From NCBI GenBank assembly GCA_002011615.1, contig MTOH01000006.1:89912-123727 (forward strand): DNA of 33,816 bases, written 5' to 3'. The stretch's first letter is position 1, and the number at the start of each line of letters is the position of its first letter. Below, piece by piece: positions 8,670-15,753 of the stretch. Below the pieces are notes generated by a model. That model worked only from the letters and a program-made list of their open reading frames with translations. It was not told the origin of the DNA and did no database searches. A program made the translations under genes and the position numbers. Source of the DNA: Candidatus Hydrothermus pacificus. GTDB taxonomy: Bacteria > Hydrothermota > Hydrothermia > Hydrothermales > Hydrothermaceae.

Positions 8670-9686
8670 ATGAAAGGACTCTTATTTGCATTTCTGCTAA
8701 TTGCTGCGGTGCCTTTGAAAGCCCAGAAGGTTATCTGGGAGAAGATATATAATAAGAATAGGGGCACAGTTTACTCGGTTACCGAAACCAATGATGGGTG
8801 TTTTGTAATCGGAGGAGAAATAAACTACCAGGATGGACACGGGAGAGATGTTTATCTGGCAAAGGTGGACAAAAATGGTAAAAAGCTATGGGAGAAACGA
8901 TTTGGCGGGGATTATGACGATAGATGTTATGCACTTTCCAAAACCAAAGATGGTGGTTTTATCCTTGCTGGAACAAAAACATCGTACACAATGGAGGCTT
9001 ATACTGGAAGTGTTCCTAGCGAACCTGATGTTTATCTCATAAGAACTGATGAGAACGGTAACAAGATATGGGAAAAGACATTCGGAGGTGAGGAAAAGGA
9101 TAAGGCGAATGCAATTATCCAGACCAAAGACAGCAATTTCATAATTGCCGGTGTAACAAAGTCTTTTGGGGCCGGTGAGGAAGACATCTATCTAATAAAA
9201 ATCAACAGGAATGGTAAGAAAATCTGGTCAAAAACCTTTGGAGGTAAAAAAGAGGATAAAGCGAATGCAATCCTGGAAACAGAGGATGGTGGATTAATAA
9301 TTGCCGGATTAACAAGAACATTCAGTAAAGGTGAAGGAGATGTATTTTTGATAAAAACAGATAAAAATGGTAAAAAAATCTGGCAAAAAACCTTTGGTGG
9401 AGAAGACGGTGATGAGGCTTATTCTATAATTGAAACAGAAGACGGTTTTATAACTGCGGGCTACACTTACTCCTATGGTAATAATGGAGATTTTTATCTC
9501 ATAAAAGTTGATAAAAAAGGAAATAAGGTATGGGAAAAAACAATAGGCACAAGGAATTATGAGATAGCTTATTCGATTTCCAGATGCTCAGATAATGGTC
9601 TCATTGTTGCTGGTCTCACCAACATTGTAACCGGTTTTAATGTTCCCTATGTGGCAAGAATCAAGGATGAATTAGGGAAAAAATAA
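8670..9686 (+). CDS. exported beta-propeller repeat protein
   Basis: This 338-residue protein has a signal peptide (about 1-18, ending PLKA before Gln19). The mature part consists of about six imperfect repeats of roughly 50 residues. Each carries an Asn-Gly-Lys-Lys-x-Trp-Glu-Lys-Thr-Phe-Gly-Gly strand and a Glu-Asp-Gly-Gly-(F/L)-Ile-x-Ala-Gly strand, a pattern typical of bacterial beta-propellers found on exported proteins. The last repeat stops at GKK, just where the next Trp strand would begin, so the closing blade is incomplete or is completed by the N-terminal IWEKIYN strand (velcro closure). A strong AAGGAGG site precedes the ATG. It is the first clear gene of the island operon. Likely periplasmic or surface binding protein; ligand unknown. 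Confidence 0.75.
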   Translation: MKGLLFAFLLIAAVPLKAQKVIWEKIYNKNRGTVYSVTETNDGCFVIGGEINYQDGHGRDVYLAKVDKNGKKLWEKRFGGDYDDRCYALSKTKDGGFILAGTKTSYTMEAYTGSVPSEPDVYLIRTDENGNKIWEKTFGGEEKDKANAIIQTKDSNFIIAGVTKSFGAGEEDIYLIKINRNGKKIWSKTFGGKKEDKANAILETEDGGLIIAGLTRTFSKGEGDVFLIKTDKNGKKIWQKTFGGEDGDEAYSIIETEDGFITAGYTYSYGNNGDFYLIKVDKKGNKVWEKTIGTRNYEIAYSISRCSDNGLIVAGLTNIVTGFNVPYVARIKDELGKK

Positions 9687-9726
9687 TGCATAACTTGAAG
9701 CAAACACTATAAACTAAGGAGGTTTT

Positions 9727-10353
9727 ATGTGTGCTTTTTTTCTTTTTCTTTTAATTTCCTTGCTCGCAAATCCTTGCGTGTTAACTGCGCAGGAGAGGCA
9801 GATTGTGGGCGAGTGGCATAGTGAACCAAACCCTGCAATTTATTATGGAGAAGTATATATATTTTCTCCTCGTGGGGAATTTGTCAAAGTAACGAGCGAT
9901 TTAGATAGAACTAATAGGATTCTTTTGAAATCTGGAACATGGCAAGCAAAAAAAGGGGGAATAGAATTGATATACAAACATCAAATTGTCCGAGTCGGAG
10001 GAAAACTTAAGACCGACCCAGAAACACGAACTTTTTTCCTTGAAGGAGGAAAGCAAGTCAGAGAGATAATTGATGATACAGATTTTGTTTCAGTTGAATA
10101 TATTGGTAAAAAACGCATTCTCATTGACGGGAAACGTTATTATTATATAAAAACACAAGGGGAAAAGGATTTTAAGTATTTGTTTGATTATGCAGAAAAA
10201 AATATTCTCAAGGATGCTGAGATTCTCTTTGTATTAGGAGCGGATGCGAATTTATCAAAAATGAATGGCTGGACCCTTCTTCACCAGGCGTGTAAAAGTA
10301 ACTCACTGGAGTTTGTAAAATTGCTTATGGAAAGGGGGCTAATCCAAATGTAG
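9727..10353 (+). CDS. exported ankyrin-repeat protein, N-terminal fragment (frameshifted)
   Basis: This 208-codon frame starts with a hydrophobic signal peptide (about residues 1-21, ending VLTA) after an AAGGAGG site. A domain of about 110 residues beginning IVGEWHSEP follows and looks like a lipocalin-like or similar beta domain. The first ankyrin repeat (GADANLS, GWTLLHQACKSNSLEFVKLLMERG) then starts. The frame ends abruptly at a TAG (10351-10353) just after the GGGGG tract at 10334-10338. Adding one G restores the ankyrin sequence as RGANPNVGAEDGRTPL and runs into the frame ending at 11201. The original gene was almost certainly one unit, 9727-11201, of about 490 residues. Whether the shift is a real mutation or an assembly error cannot be decided here. 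Confidence 0.75.
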   Translation: MCAFFLFLLISLLANPCVLTAQERQIVGEWHSEPNPAIYYGEVYIFSPRGEFVKVTSDLDRTNRILLKSGTWQAKKGGIELIYKHQIVRVGGKLKTDPETRTFFLEGGKQVREIIDDTDFVSVEYIGKKRILIDGKRYYYIKTQGEKDFKYLFDYAEKNILKDAEILFVLGADANLSKMNGWTLLHQACKSNSLEFVKLLMERGLIQM

Positions 10354-11201
10354 GTGCCGAGGATGGTAGAACTCCACTTTCTCTTGCTGTCGCAAACGGG
10401 AACACAGAAATTGTAGAATATCTTATTAAAAGGGGTGCCTTTGTTAATGTGCAAACCGAACCAGAAGATAGTTGCATTACTCCTCTTCACATTGCAATTA
10501 AAAATAATGATTTTGAAATGGTTAAATTACTGATGCAAAGCGGAGCCTCATGGAAGATGAAAACAGGAAGAGGGAAAACAGCACTCGACCTCGCTAAAGA
10601 AAGCGGTAATGCGAAGATTGAAGAATTAATCCTTGCATATTCGCAGAAACCTCCTTCTAAATTGCGTGTAGAGGACAATTATGTCCAGATAGTTGATACT
10701 AAAAAAATCAGAACAATTGGAAAACTTGCCTCATCAGATGCATTCCCTTTCGGTTTTTCCAGGATATACAAATTTTCGCCTGACTCTTCGTATATCGCTT
10801 TTGTTGAAAGGACAGAAAAAGGATATGACCTATTTCTTGTATCAAACACAGGAGAAAGAGGGCGCATCACCTGGGATGGAAAGATTGACTCAAGAACGAC
10901 AATAGCATGGGACAGTGAGGGAAAAGCGTTTCTTTTTAATGAAAATGGAAGAATAATATTCGTAAGCACCGAAGGTTACCGGAAAAAAATGTTAACAAAT
11001 CCTGAAGAAGGTTATGAAGATATCCTGCCCTCCTTTAAGAGAAAAGGTAAAGTAAAATTTTTCAGAGGTACAAGATTTGAATATTCTTTTTCTGGCTCTG
11101 AGTATGAGGTTGAAATCACCGGTGGTGGCTGTCGCAAAATTCCTGATGGAGAGGTTATACAACCAGAAAACTTAGGCGGCGAAGAAGAAGGTGTATATTA
11201 A
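10338..11201 (+). CDS. ankyrin/TolB-like beta-propeller protein, C-terminal fragment
   Basis: This is the downstream part of the frameshifted gene that begins at 9727. It opens in the middle of an ankyrin repeat (ANPNVGAEDGRTPLSLAV) and contains about three more repeats (TEIVEYLIKRGA, TPLHIAIKNNDFEMVKLL, TALDLAKESGNAKIEELI). A segment with PD40/TolB-like propeller strands follows (YKFSPDSSYIAFVE, DLFLVSNTGERGRITWDG). An internal GTG at 10449 could start a separate product but has no good ribosome site and would cut through the repeats. The fusion of ankyrin repeats to a TolB-like region on an exported protein is unusual. The next gene's ATG lies one base after the stop codon. Confidence 0.7.
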   Translation, partial: ANPNVGAEDGRTPLSLAVANGNTEIVEYLIKRGAFVNVQTEPEDSCITPLHIAIKNNDFEMVKLLMQSGASWKMKTGRGKTALDLAKESGNAKIEELILAYSQKPPSKLRVEDNYVQIVDTKKIRTIGKLASSDAFPFGFSRIYKFSPDSSYIAFVERTEKGYDLFLVSNTGERGRITWDGKIDSRTTIAWDSEGKAFLFNENGRIIFVSTEGYRKKMLTNPEEGYEDILPSFKRKGKVKFFRGTRFEYSFSGSEYEVEITGGGCRKIPDGEVIQPENLGGEEEGVY

Positions 11202-11202
11202 T

Positions 11203-12453
11203 ATGAAGATAATAAGTATACTATTTGCCTTGATTTTTTTGGTGGGGTGTGCAAAGGAATCAATGCCCACAAAAATCGTTATACTCAAAAACAGCATAAT
11301 TGCACTTGATGCAGAAAACAGGACTCTCTGGAAAATAACAGAGGGAGACAGCGCAATTGAATCCTTTGCGAAATCACTTAAGGTTTTAGATAATCTATCT
11401 TCAAAAACCATACTTATTGTGCCTCATTACACCAAAACCGTCGCACCAACACAAAATGCACCTTATGCCGGTTATTTTCAAAGTTTCCTCGATTTTCTTT
11501 ACTGTCTGGATATCAAGAAAGGCAAAGTTAAATGGAAGTATCAATTAGGAGGTTTGTATAAAATTGTGGGAGGGTCAAAAATTATTCCTGAAGATGTTAT
11601 AAAGATGATACCAGAGAAAGACAATTTTATTATTTTCACAACGATGCGAGTTCTGGAGATTTCAAAGAATGGGAAACTAATTTTCTGGAATAATTATTCT
11701 AAAGGGGAAAAAGATATAGAGAATCTCATCGGTGCTATTATGAGAGATGTCAAAAAACTTGATGAAGATAAGTTTTTGCTTCTCGGAACAGACTGTTTTG
11801 GTATATACAACAAAGACAGCAGAAAAATTGAACTTACAAAAGAAGAAAACAGGCACAACCTGGCTCCCGTGTATGCAAATGGCAAGATTTACTGGTTGAG
11901 AGAAACCGTAAATAAGATACTTACTTCGTATTTTTCCCTTTGCCAGTATTCAACTGATGGGAAATTAGTCAAAACGCTGAGAAATAACTTTCTTGAGAAT
12001 ATCTATGAGCAAAATTTTCTTGTAAAGAAAGACAGTCTTTATCTGCTTCTTAACTCTAACAAATTGCTCATTGTTGACCTCAATACTGATTCTCTGACTA
12101 ATGTCCTTACCTCTTCTTCCTTGCTTGATACACTCTTTTATTTCGGAGGCAAAATCTATTTCTGCGACTTCCGGGATAGTGAATTCTTTTTACTTCAGAA
12201 TAGTTCTATAGAGAAATGGTATGAATATGAATCTTTTGTTGATAGAAACAATGGTGCAATACATATTGTTAATCCTCGTATAGCATTGTATATCAATAGG
12301 GAAAGGAATGTTGTATTAGGTCTTGACGAGCATCTCAACATAATAATGGAAAAACAAGGGAAGTTTCTGGGAATCGATAGAGACTACTGGGCAATTCAAG
12401 GTGAAAATGGAATTATTATATACAGGGGATTAAAAAAAGGGTTAAACATCTGA
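11203..12453 (+). CDS. lipoprotein with PQQ-like (BamB-type) beta-propeller
   Basis: This 416-residue protein starts at the ATG at 11203; a GTG four codons upstream is less likely because it overlaps the previous stop. The signal peptide ends in a lipobox LVGC with the lipidated Cys at residue 16. Repeats such as IIALDAENRTLWKI and YCLDIKKGKVKWKYQLGG are typical of PQQ-like propeller blades, and weaker blades continue to the C-terminus. Lipidation puts it in the envelope, probably at the outer membrane. The fold resembles BamB, but fold similarity alone does not show a role in barrel assembly. It sits in a tight operon, one base after the ankyrin gene and overlapping the probable barrel gene by four bases. 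Confidence 0.75.
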   Translation: MKIISILFALIFLVGCAKESMPTKIVILKNSIIALDAENRTLWKITEGDSAIESFAKSLKVLDNLSSKTILIVPHYTKTVAPTQNAPYAGYFQSFLDFLYCLDIKKGKVKWKYQLGGLYKIVGGSKIIPEDVIKMIPEKDNFIIFTTMRVLEISKNGKLIFWNNYSKGEKDIENLIGAIMRDVKKLDEDKFLLLGTDCFGIYNKDSRKIELTKEENRHNLAPVYANGKIYWLRETVNKILTSYFSLCQYSTDGKLVKTLRNNFLENIYEQNFLVKKDSLYLLLNSNKLLIVDLNTDSLTNVLTSSSLLDTLFYFGGKIYFCDFRDSEFFLLQNSSIEKWYEYESFVDRNNGAIHIVNPRIALYINRERNVVLGLDEHLNIIMEKQGKFLGIDRDYWAIQGENGIIIYRGLKKGLNI

Positions 12454-13010
12454 ATTCTCTAATTATTTTATTGCTTTTTGCATTTTCAGTAGACCTCAAT
12501 GCCCAACACAAGGACAAATGGTTTCGTGTCAATTATCTGGGGTTCAAGATTGGTTATCACAAATGGAGTGTAAATTTTATTGAAGTGGCTTATGGAGACC
12601 TATCTAATGGACTTGGTATAGGGGGCACACTTTTTGAGATTAAAAATTCCAGTTACAACTTCTTGCCTGCTAAGTTATTTCTCGCTAAACCACTTGGGAA
12701 CACGACAGGGCCTTTGCCAAAGGGATTCGGCGGCCCTTTACTTTTTCCTTGGGGCTATCAATATCCCGGTGCAATTTATCTCCAGATGAAAATTTCTGTG
12801 CTGGGTATAAAACAATCTTCCTGGTGTTTATCCTCTGGAGTAGGTTTGGGATTTGAGAAATCAATTTACCAACAGGCCGGGTCAATAGGCATAGAATTTG
12901 GTTATACCATTGATTTTCTTCCTCTAAGGGATAAGGAGGATAAATACCTGTATGCTGTTTTTCAGTACAACTTCTCCAGCTGGGCAAGGGTGAAAAAAAT
13001 TTCAAGATGA
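12450..13010 (+). CDS. probable outer-membrane beta-barrel protein
   Basis: No named family is recognised. The mature part, after a signal peptide ending LNAQ, is about 165 residues. It is rich in Gly and aromatic residues in an alternating pattern (SSGVGLGFEKS, GSIGIEFGYTIDF, AVFQYNFSSWARV) and ends in a short aromatic/hydrophobic strand, as small barrels do. The start is uncertain. There is no ATG: TTG at 12471 would leave a very short signal peptide. CTG at 12450 overlaps the previous stop as CTGA, matching the NTGA overlaps elsewhere in the window, and gives MNSLIILLLFAFSVDLNAQ. ATT at 12429 would add a basic n-region. I place the start at 12450. Last gene of the island operon. Confidence 0.55.
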   Translation: MNSLIILLLFAFSVDLNAQHKDKWFRVNYLGFKIGYHKWSVNFIEVAYGDLSNGLGIGGTLFEIKNSSYNFLPAKLFLAKPLGNTTGPLPKGFGGPLLFPWGYQYPGAIYLQMKISVLGIKQSSWCLSSGVGLGFEKSIYQQAGSIGIEFGYTIDFLPLRDKEDKYLYAVFQYNFSSWARVKKISR

Positions 13011-13197
13011 TATCAAAAATATCAACACCTGAAATGAGCGGTTTTTATTTTATTCAGGAGGGGTTTATCAGTCTAAACTTTGTCTGGGGAAGCGGAATAT
13101 CTTCCATTTGTTGCATTGTGGTAAAAAAGTTTTGTTGTCCATCTGTAATTACGCAAAAATATGGAGGACAACAACAAAGGAAAAAGAGAGAAAACCC
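13011..13197. other. intergenic segment with no supported gene
   Basis: A 65-codon frame (13007-13204) overlaps the stop of the previous gene as ATGA but has low-complexity, cysteine-containing sequence with no recognisable domain and runs into the repeat. I do not call it a gene. The only structure is a 9-bp inverted repeat, TTGTTGTCC at 13132-13140 with GGACAACAA at 13166-13174 (25-base loop), without a following T run. Confidence 0.4.
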
Positions 13198-13303
13198 CCT
13201 GTAGGCTAATATAAAAATCTAACTTTTTTTAGAAAAGATAAAAAATACTGCACCGAGAGTAAGTGGGAGTCAAATCTATTTCGGTTAGATTTTTGGTAAG
13301 TCA
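13198..13303 (+). repeat. dispersed repeat, copy B (right edge of island)
   Basis: 13198-13223 matches copy A (8327-8352) with one mismatch, and 13277-13295 matches 8358-8376 exactly. The inverted arms AAAAATCTAAC (13213-13223) and GTTAGATTTTT (13284-13294) are the same, but 60 bases lie between them instead of 12. From ATCTAAC (13217) to GTTAGAT (13290) the element spans 74 bases, within the usual size range of integron attC sites. The A and B copies are direct repeats enclosing about 4.9 kb. Confidence 0.75.
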
Positions 13304-13313
13304 ACTTGGTTAC

Positions 13314-13343
13314 TTGAAAAAGGAAATGTCTGTATTTTATAAT
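13314..13343 (+). promoter_or_regulatory. promoter of tRNA-Asp
   Basis: TTGAAA (13314-13319) and TATAAT (13338-13343) are separated by 18 bases. The tRNA begins 19 bases after the TATAAT box. Confidence 0.75.
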
Positions 13344-13362
13344 ACAATACTTTTTTTCATAC

Positions 13363-13437
13363 GGGGGCGTAGTTCAGCCCGGTTAGAACGCTGGCCTGTC
13401 ACGCCAGAGGTCGCGAGTTCAAATCTCGTCGCCCCCG
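13363..13437 (+). tRNA. tRNA-Asp (anticodon GUC)
   Basis: A 75-base cloverleaf folds fully. The acceptor stem GGGGGCG (13363-13369) pairs with CGCCCCC (13430-13436), with discriminator G at 13437. The anticodon stem is CTGGC/GCCAG with GTC at 13398-13400, and the T-loop is GTTCAAATC. G73 together with GUC fits tRNA-Asp identity. The CCA end is not encoded. A run of seven T (13438-13444) follows directly and may help end transcription. The converging flavoprotein gene stops eight bases further on. The right-hand island repeat ends about 60 bases upstream. Confidence 0.97.
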
Positions 13438-13445
13438 TTTTTTTA

Positions 13446-14252
13446 TTACAAGAGTTCCTTTTTCCTTTTATAAATTTCGGGTAATAAGTTTTTGAATCTT
13501 GGAAGGGTTTTTAAAATCCATTCCTCAAAATGCTTTTTTAAATTCTCTTTTGTCCACCTGTGGTTGTTTAAATCCTTTTCATCAAAGTAAAACCCTTTTT
13601 CTTTTAAAGTGCAGGTTGTTAAACATACAGGGCACCTGTATTTATTTCCTTCAATATGTTCAAAGAAGGTGCTGTAATCAACAGGACAGTGTTTTGAAAT
13701 ACAGGACTTTAAGGGTTTGTCTTCAAAATTTAAAATTTTATTAAAAGCCCTTTTAACTCTTTCAATATTTTCATCGAGCAAGACCTCACCAGGACCTGCA
13801 CCGAATATTAAAAAACTTTCAACAATTTTAAATCCAAGGGAAAGTAAAAAAAGGTTCATAAAGGGAAGCTGAAATTGAAAGTAATTTATCGGAGATGCAA
13901 CCCCCATGCTTATTGCGGGTTTTACGGGTCTGTCTTTGATTAACTCATAAATACAGAGAAATCTGTCAAGAAGCATTTTTAGTTTTCCAGGGATTGTTAA
14001 AACATAGGTGGGTGCTATTAAAATTAAAGAATCGTGCTCTAAAATTTTATCCATGAGTTTGTAAAAATCGTCATCAATTCTGCACTTTTCCTTTTTGAAA
14101 ACACACGCCATACATCCGTTGCACTGCTTTATTTCAAAATCTCTGAGATAAAGGATTTCTGTATTTAAAGGAGAAATTTTTGATAGAAATTTCCCCAGTG
14201 TCTCGCAGTTTCCCTTTTTTCTTTCTGATGCGACCAGAATGCCTGCTTTCAT
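13446..14252 (-). CDS. iron-sulfur flavoprotein (NADPH-dependent FMN reductase fold)
   Basis: This 268-residue protein has a flavodoxin-like N-terminal domain. An FMN phosphate-binding loop is seen at ASERKKGNCETL (8-19), and APTYVLTIPGKLKMLLDR (80-97) is typical of NADPH-dependent FMN reductases. The motif C44-x2-C47-x2-C50-x6-C57 is the compact [4Fe-4S] signature of archaeal/anaerobic iron-sulfur flavoproteins (Isf type). The C-terminal part adds five more cysteines (184, 189, 207, 210, 214), which could bind a second metal. Isf proteins dimerise and pass electrons from ferredoxin to oxygen, peroxide or quinone-like acceptors; the partner here is not known. Its ATG overlaps the nitroreductase stop by four bases, so the two are translationally coupled. 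Confidence 0.85.
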   Translation of the reverse strand: MKAGILVASERKKGNCETLGKFLSKISPLNTEILYLRDFEIKQCNGCMACVFKKEKCRIDDDFYKLMDKILEHDSLILIAPTYVLTIPGKLKMLLDRFLCIYELIKDRPVKPAISMGVASPINYFQFQLPFMNLFLLSLGFKIVESFLIFGAGPGEVLLDENIERVKRAFNKILNFEDKPLKSCISKHCPVDYSTFFEHIEGNKYRCPVCLTTCTLKEKGFYFDEKDLNNHRWTKENLKKHFEEWILKTLPRFKNLLPEIYKRKKELL

Positions 14253-14812
14253 TTAAAGTCGTTGAAGTATAAAATTTCTTCGACTTTCCTCCTCTGTTTT
14301 GAGCCTTTTAATTTTTTCTCCTTTTCCTTTTCATCAGGATATCCGATTGCTATCAAAAGAACAATTTTGTATTTCTTGGGTATATTCAGGATTTTTCTTA
14401 TTTCCTTTTCATTGAAATAACCTATATAACATGTTCCGAGACCCAGTTCTGTTGCCTGCAGGACGAGATGTTCGCATGCAATACCTATATCAATTAAATA
14501 GTAGTCGGTTTTCATAACATAGGCACCTGCCTGTGCAATGAATTTTTCCCTGTCCGCAAGAACAAGAATTATACAGGGTGCTGTTGGCAGGAATTTGTTT
14601 ATTATTCCGTAAATTCCAGAAGTTGCAACCTTTGCAATCCTGTTTTTTAACTCGGGCTCGTCAATCACAACAAATCTCCAGGGTTGTGAGTTACATGCAG
14701 AGGGCGCGAGCCTCGCAGATTCAATGCACTTTAAAATTTTTTCCTTCTCAACGGGGACTTCTTTAAATTTCCTGCAACTGAACCTTTTTGAAACAAGTTC
14801 GTAAAAATTCAT
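14249..14812 (-). CDS. nitroreductase family FMN oxidoreductase
   Basis: This 187-residue protein carries the family's landmarks. These are the N-terminal RFSCRKFK (FMN phosphate contacts by Arg), APSACNSQPWRFVVI (about 36-50), and a C-terminal LGLGTCYIGYFNEKEI helix-loop. The length matches single-domain nitroreductases that dimerise and bind FMN at the interface. The physiological substrate cannot be read from sequence. It is first in a two-gene operon with the iron-sulfur flavoprotein. A TATAAT box ends six bases before its ATG and no ribosome site is present, so it should be translated from a leaderless message. Confidence 0.9.
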   Translation of the reverse strand: MNFYELVSKRFSCRKFKEVPVEKEKILKCIESARLAPSACNSQPWRFVVIDEPELKNRIAKVATSGIYGIINKFLPTAPCIILVLADREKFIAQAGAYVMKTDYYLIDIGIACEHLVLQATELGLGTCYIGYFNEKEIRKILNIPKKYKIVLLIAIGYPDEKEKEKKLKGSKQRRKVEEILYFNDFK

Positions 14813-14818
14813 ATTTTA

Positions 14819-14848
14819 ATTATAAATTTTGCATGGGCAGAAATTAAA
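14819..14848 (-). promoter_or_regulatory. promoter of the nitroreductase operon; leaderless start at 14812
   Basis: The minus-strand TATAAT (14824-14819) ends six bases before the ATG at 14812. The -35 region is poor (TTTAAT at 18 bases spacing, 14848-14843). Confidence 0.5.
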
Positions 14849-14855
14849 ATCTGAC

Positions 14856-14885
14856 TTGGAAAAAAGGTTTTTGAGATTATATAAT
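14856..14885 (+). promoter_or_regulatory. promoter of fdhD; near-leaderless start at 14895
   Basis: TTGGAA (14856-14861) and TATAAT (14880-14885) are separated by 18 bases. The ATG at 14895 follows after nine bases, and no Shine-Dalgarno sequence is present. It is divergent from the nitroreductase promoter, and the two share the same 80-base gap. Confidence 0.65.
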
Positions 14886-14894
14886 TTCCCCCTT

Positions 14895-15671
14895 ATGAAA
14901 AGATTTGAAGAAATAACCGTTAAAAAGGTAAGATTAAAAGGGGATGACATTCTTACTGAGGAAGGAAATGACAATGTGGTTGTGGAGAAAAAATTAAGTA
15001 TATTTCTAAATGACAAGGAATTGGTGAGTGTCCTGTGTATACCTGTAAACATAAAGGAGCTTGTTACAGGATTTCTCTATACAGAAAGAATAATAAAAGA
15101 TATTATTGACATTGAGAGTATAGAGATTGTATTTAAACCCCTTCTTACAGCCAGAGTTCTTACCTCAAATGGATTTTCTCCTTCCAAAAGAACAATAACC
15201 TCGGGTTGTGCAGGAGGTGTGACCTTTGAAAAGGAAATTGATTATGAGATTAATAATTCGGAAATGGAAATAGAGCCTGTAGAATTGAGGAATTTTTTCA
15301 AAGAATTTGAAAGAAAAGCAGAACTTTTTAAATTAACAGGTTGTGTTCACAGTGCTGCACTTTCAAACAGAAACTCAATAATATTTTTTTCAGAAGATGT
15401 TGGAAGACACAATGCGATTGATAAGGTTATAGGATATGCACTTTTGAATAAGATGGATTTAAATGATAAAATAGTTTTTACAAGTGGCAGGCTTTCCTCA
15501 GAGATGATTACAAAATGTGCTGTAGCCGGTGTTCCTGTAGTTGTGAGCAGATGTGCACCAACCATGAGGGCTCTTAAAATTGCTGAAAACACAGGCGTGA
15601 CAGTTATAGGATTTATGAGAGGACCGAGGTTTAATGTTTACACAAATTCTAAAAGAATAAAAATTCAATAA
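14895..15671 (+). CDS. fdhD: formate dehydrogenase accessory sulfurtransferase FdhD
   Basis: The 258-residue product matches the FdhD family along its length. FdhD moves sulfur from a cysteine desulfurase to the molybdenum/tungsten bis-MGD cofactor of formate dehydrogenase. Landmarks are ELVTGFLYTERII near residue 55-67, SEDVGRHNAIDKVIG, SGRLSSEM and VVSRCAPTMRALKIAENTGVT (in short: SRCAPT...AENTGVTVIGF). The sulfur-carrying cysteine region reads TSGCAGG (Cys105), with one Cys where the E. coli protein has a Cys-x2-Cys loop. The frame is open 22 codons upstream of 14895, but that extension would cover the -10 box, so ATG 14895 is chosen. No formate dehydrogenase gene lies in the window. Confidence 0.9.
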   Translation: MKRFEEITVKKVRLKGDDILTEEGNDNVVVEKKLSIFLNDKELVSVLCIPVNIKELVTGFLYTERIIKDIIDIESIEIVFKPLLTARVLTSNGFSPSKRTITSGCAGGVTFEKEIDYEINNSEMEIEPVELRNFFKEFERKAELFKLTGCVHSAALSNRNSIIFFSEDVGRHNAIDKVIGYALLNKMDLNDKIVFTSGRLSSEMITKCAVAGVPVVVSRCAPTMRALKIAENTGVTVIGFMRGPRFNVYTNSKRIKIQ

Positions 15672-15753
15672 TTTTTTCCAGAGTGTAAGGTAATAAAAAA
15701 AATCAACCGCAGCAAAGAAGATAATCTGATAAAAAAATGTAATTTATTGGAAC

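Noticed and set aside
13132-13174. Inverted repeat TTGTTGTCC/GGACAACAA as a terminator
   Set aside because: The loop is 25 bases and no T run follows on either strand; noted only as a weak hairpin.
13007-13204. 65-codon frame overlapping the stop of the barrel gene
   Set aside because: The ATGA overlap is tempting, but the sequence is low-complexity and runs into the repeat element; no domain or composition supports it.
13363-13437. tRNA-Asp as the integration site of the island
   Set aside because: The 3' end of the tRNA is not duplicated near 8310-8400; the shared sequence at the two island edges is the repeat, not tRNA sequence. No integrase is present.
14829-14894. Longer N-terminus for FdhD
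   Set aside because: The extension covers both promoter boxes and does not resemble FdhD.
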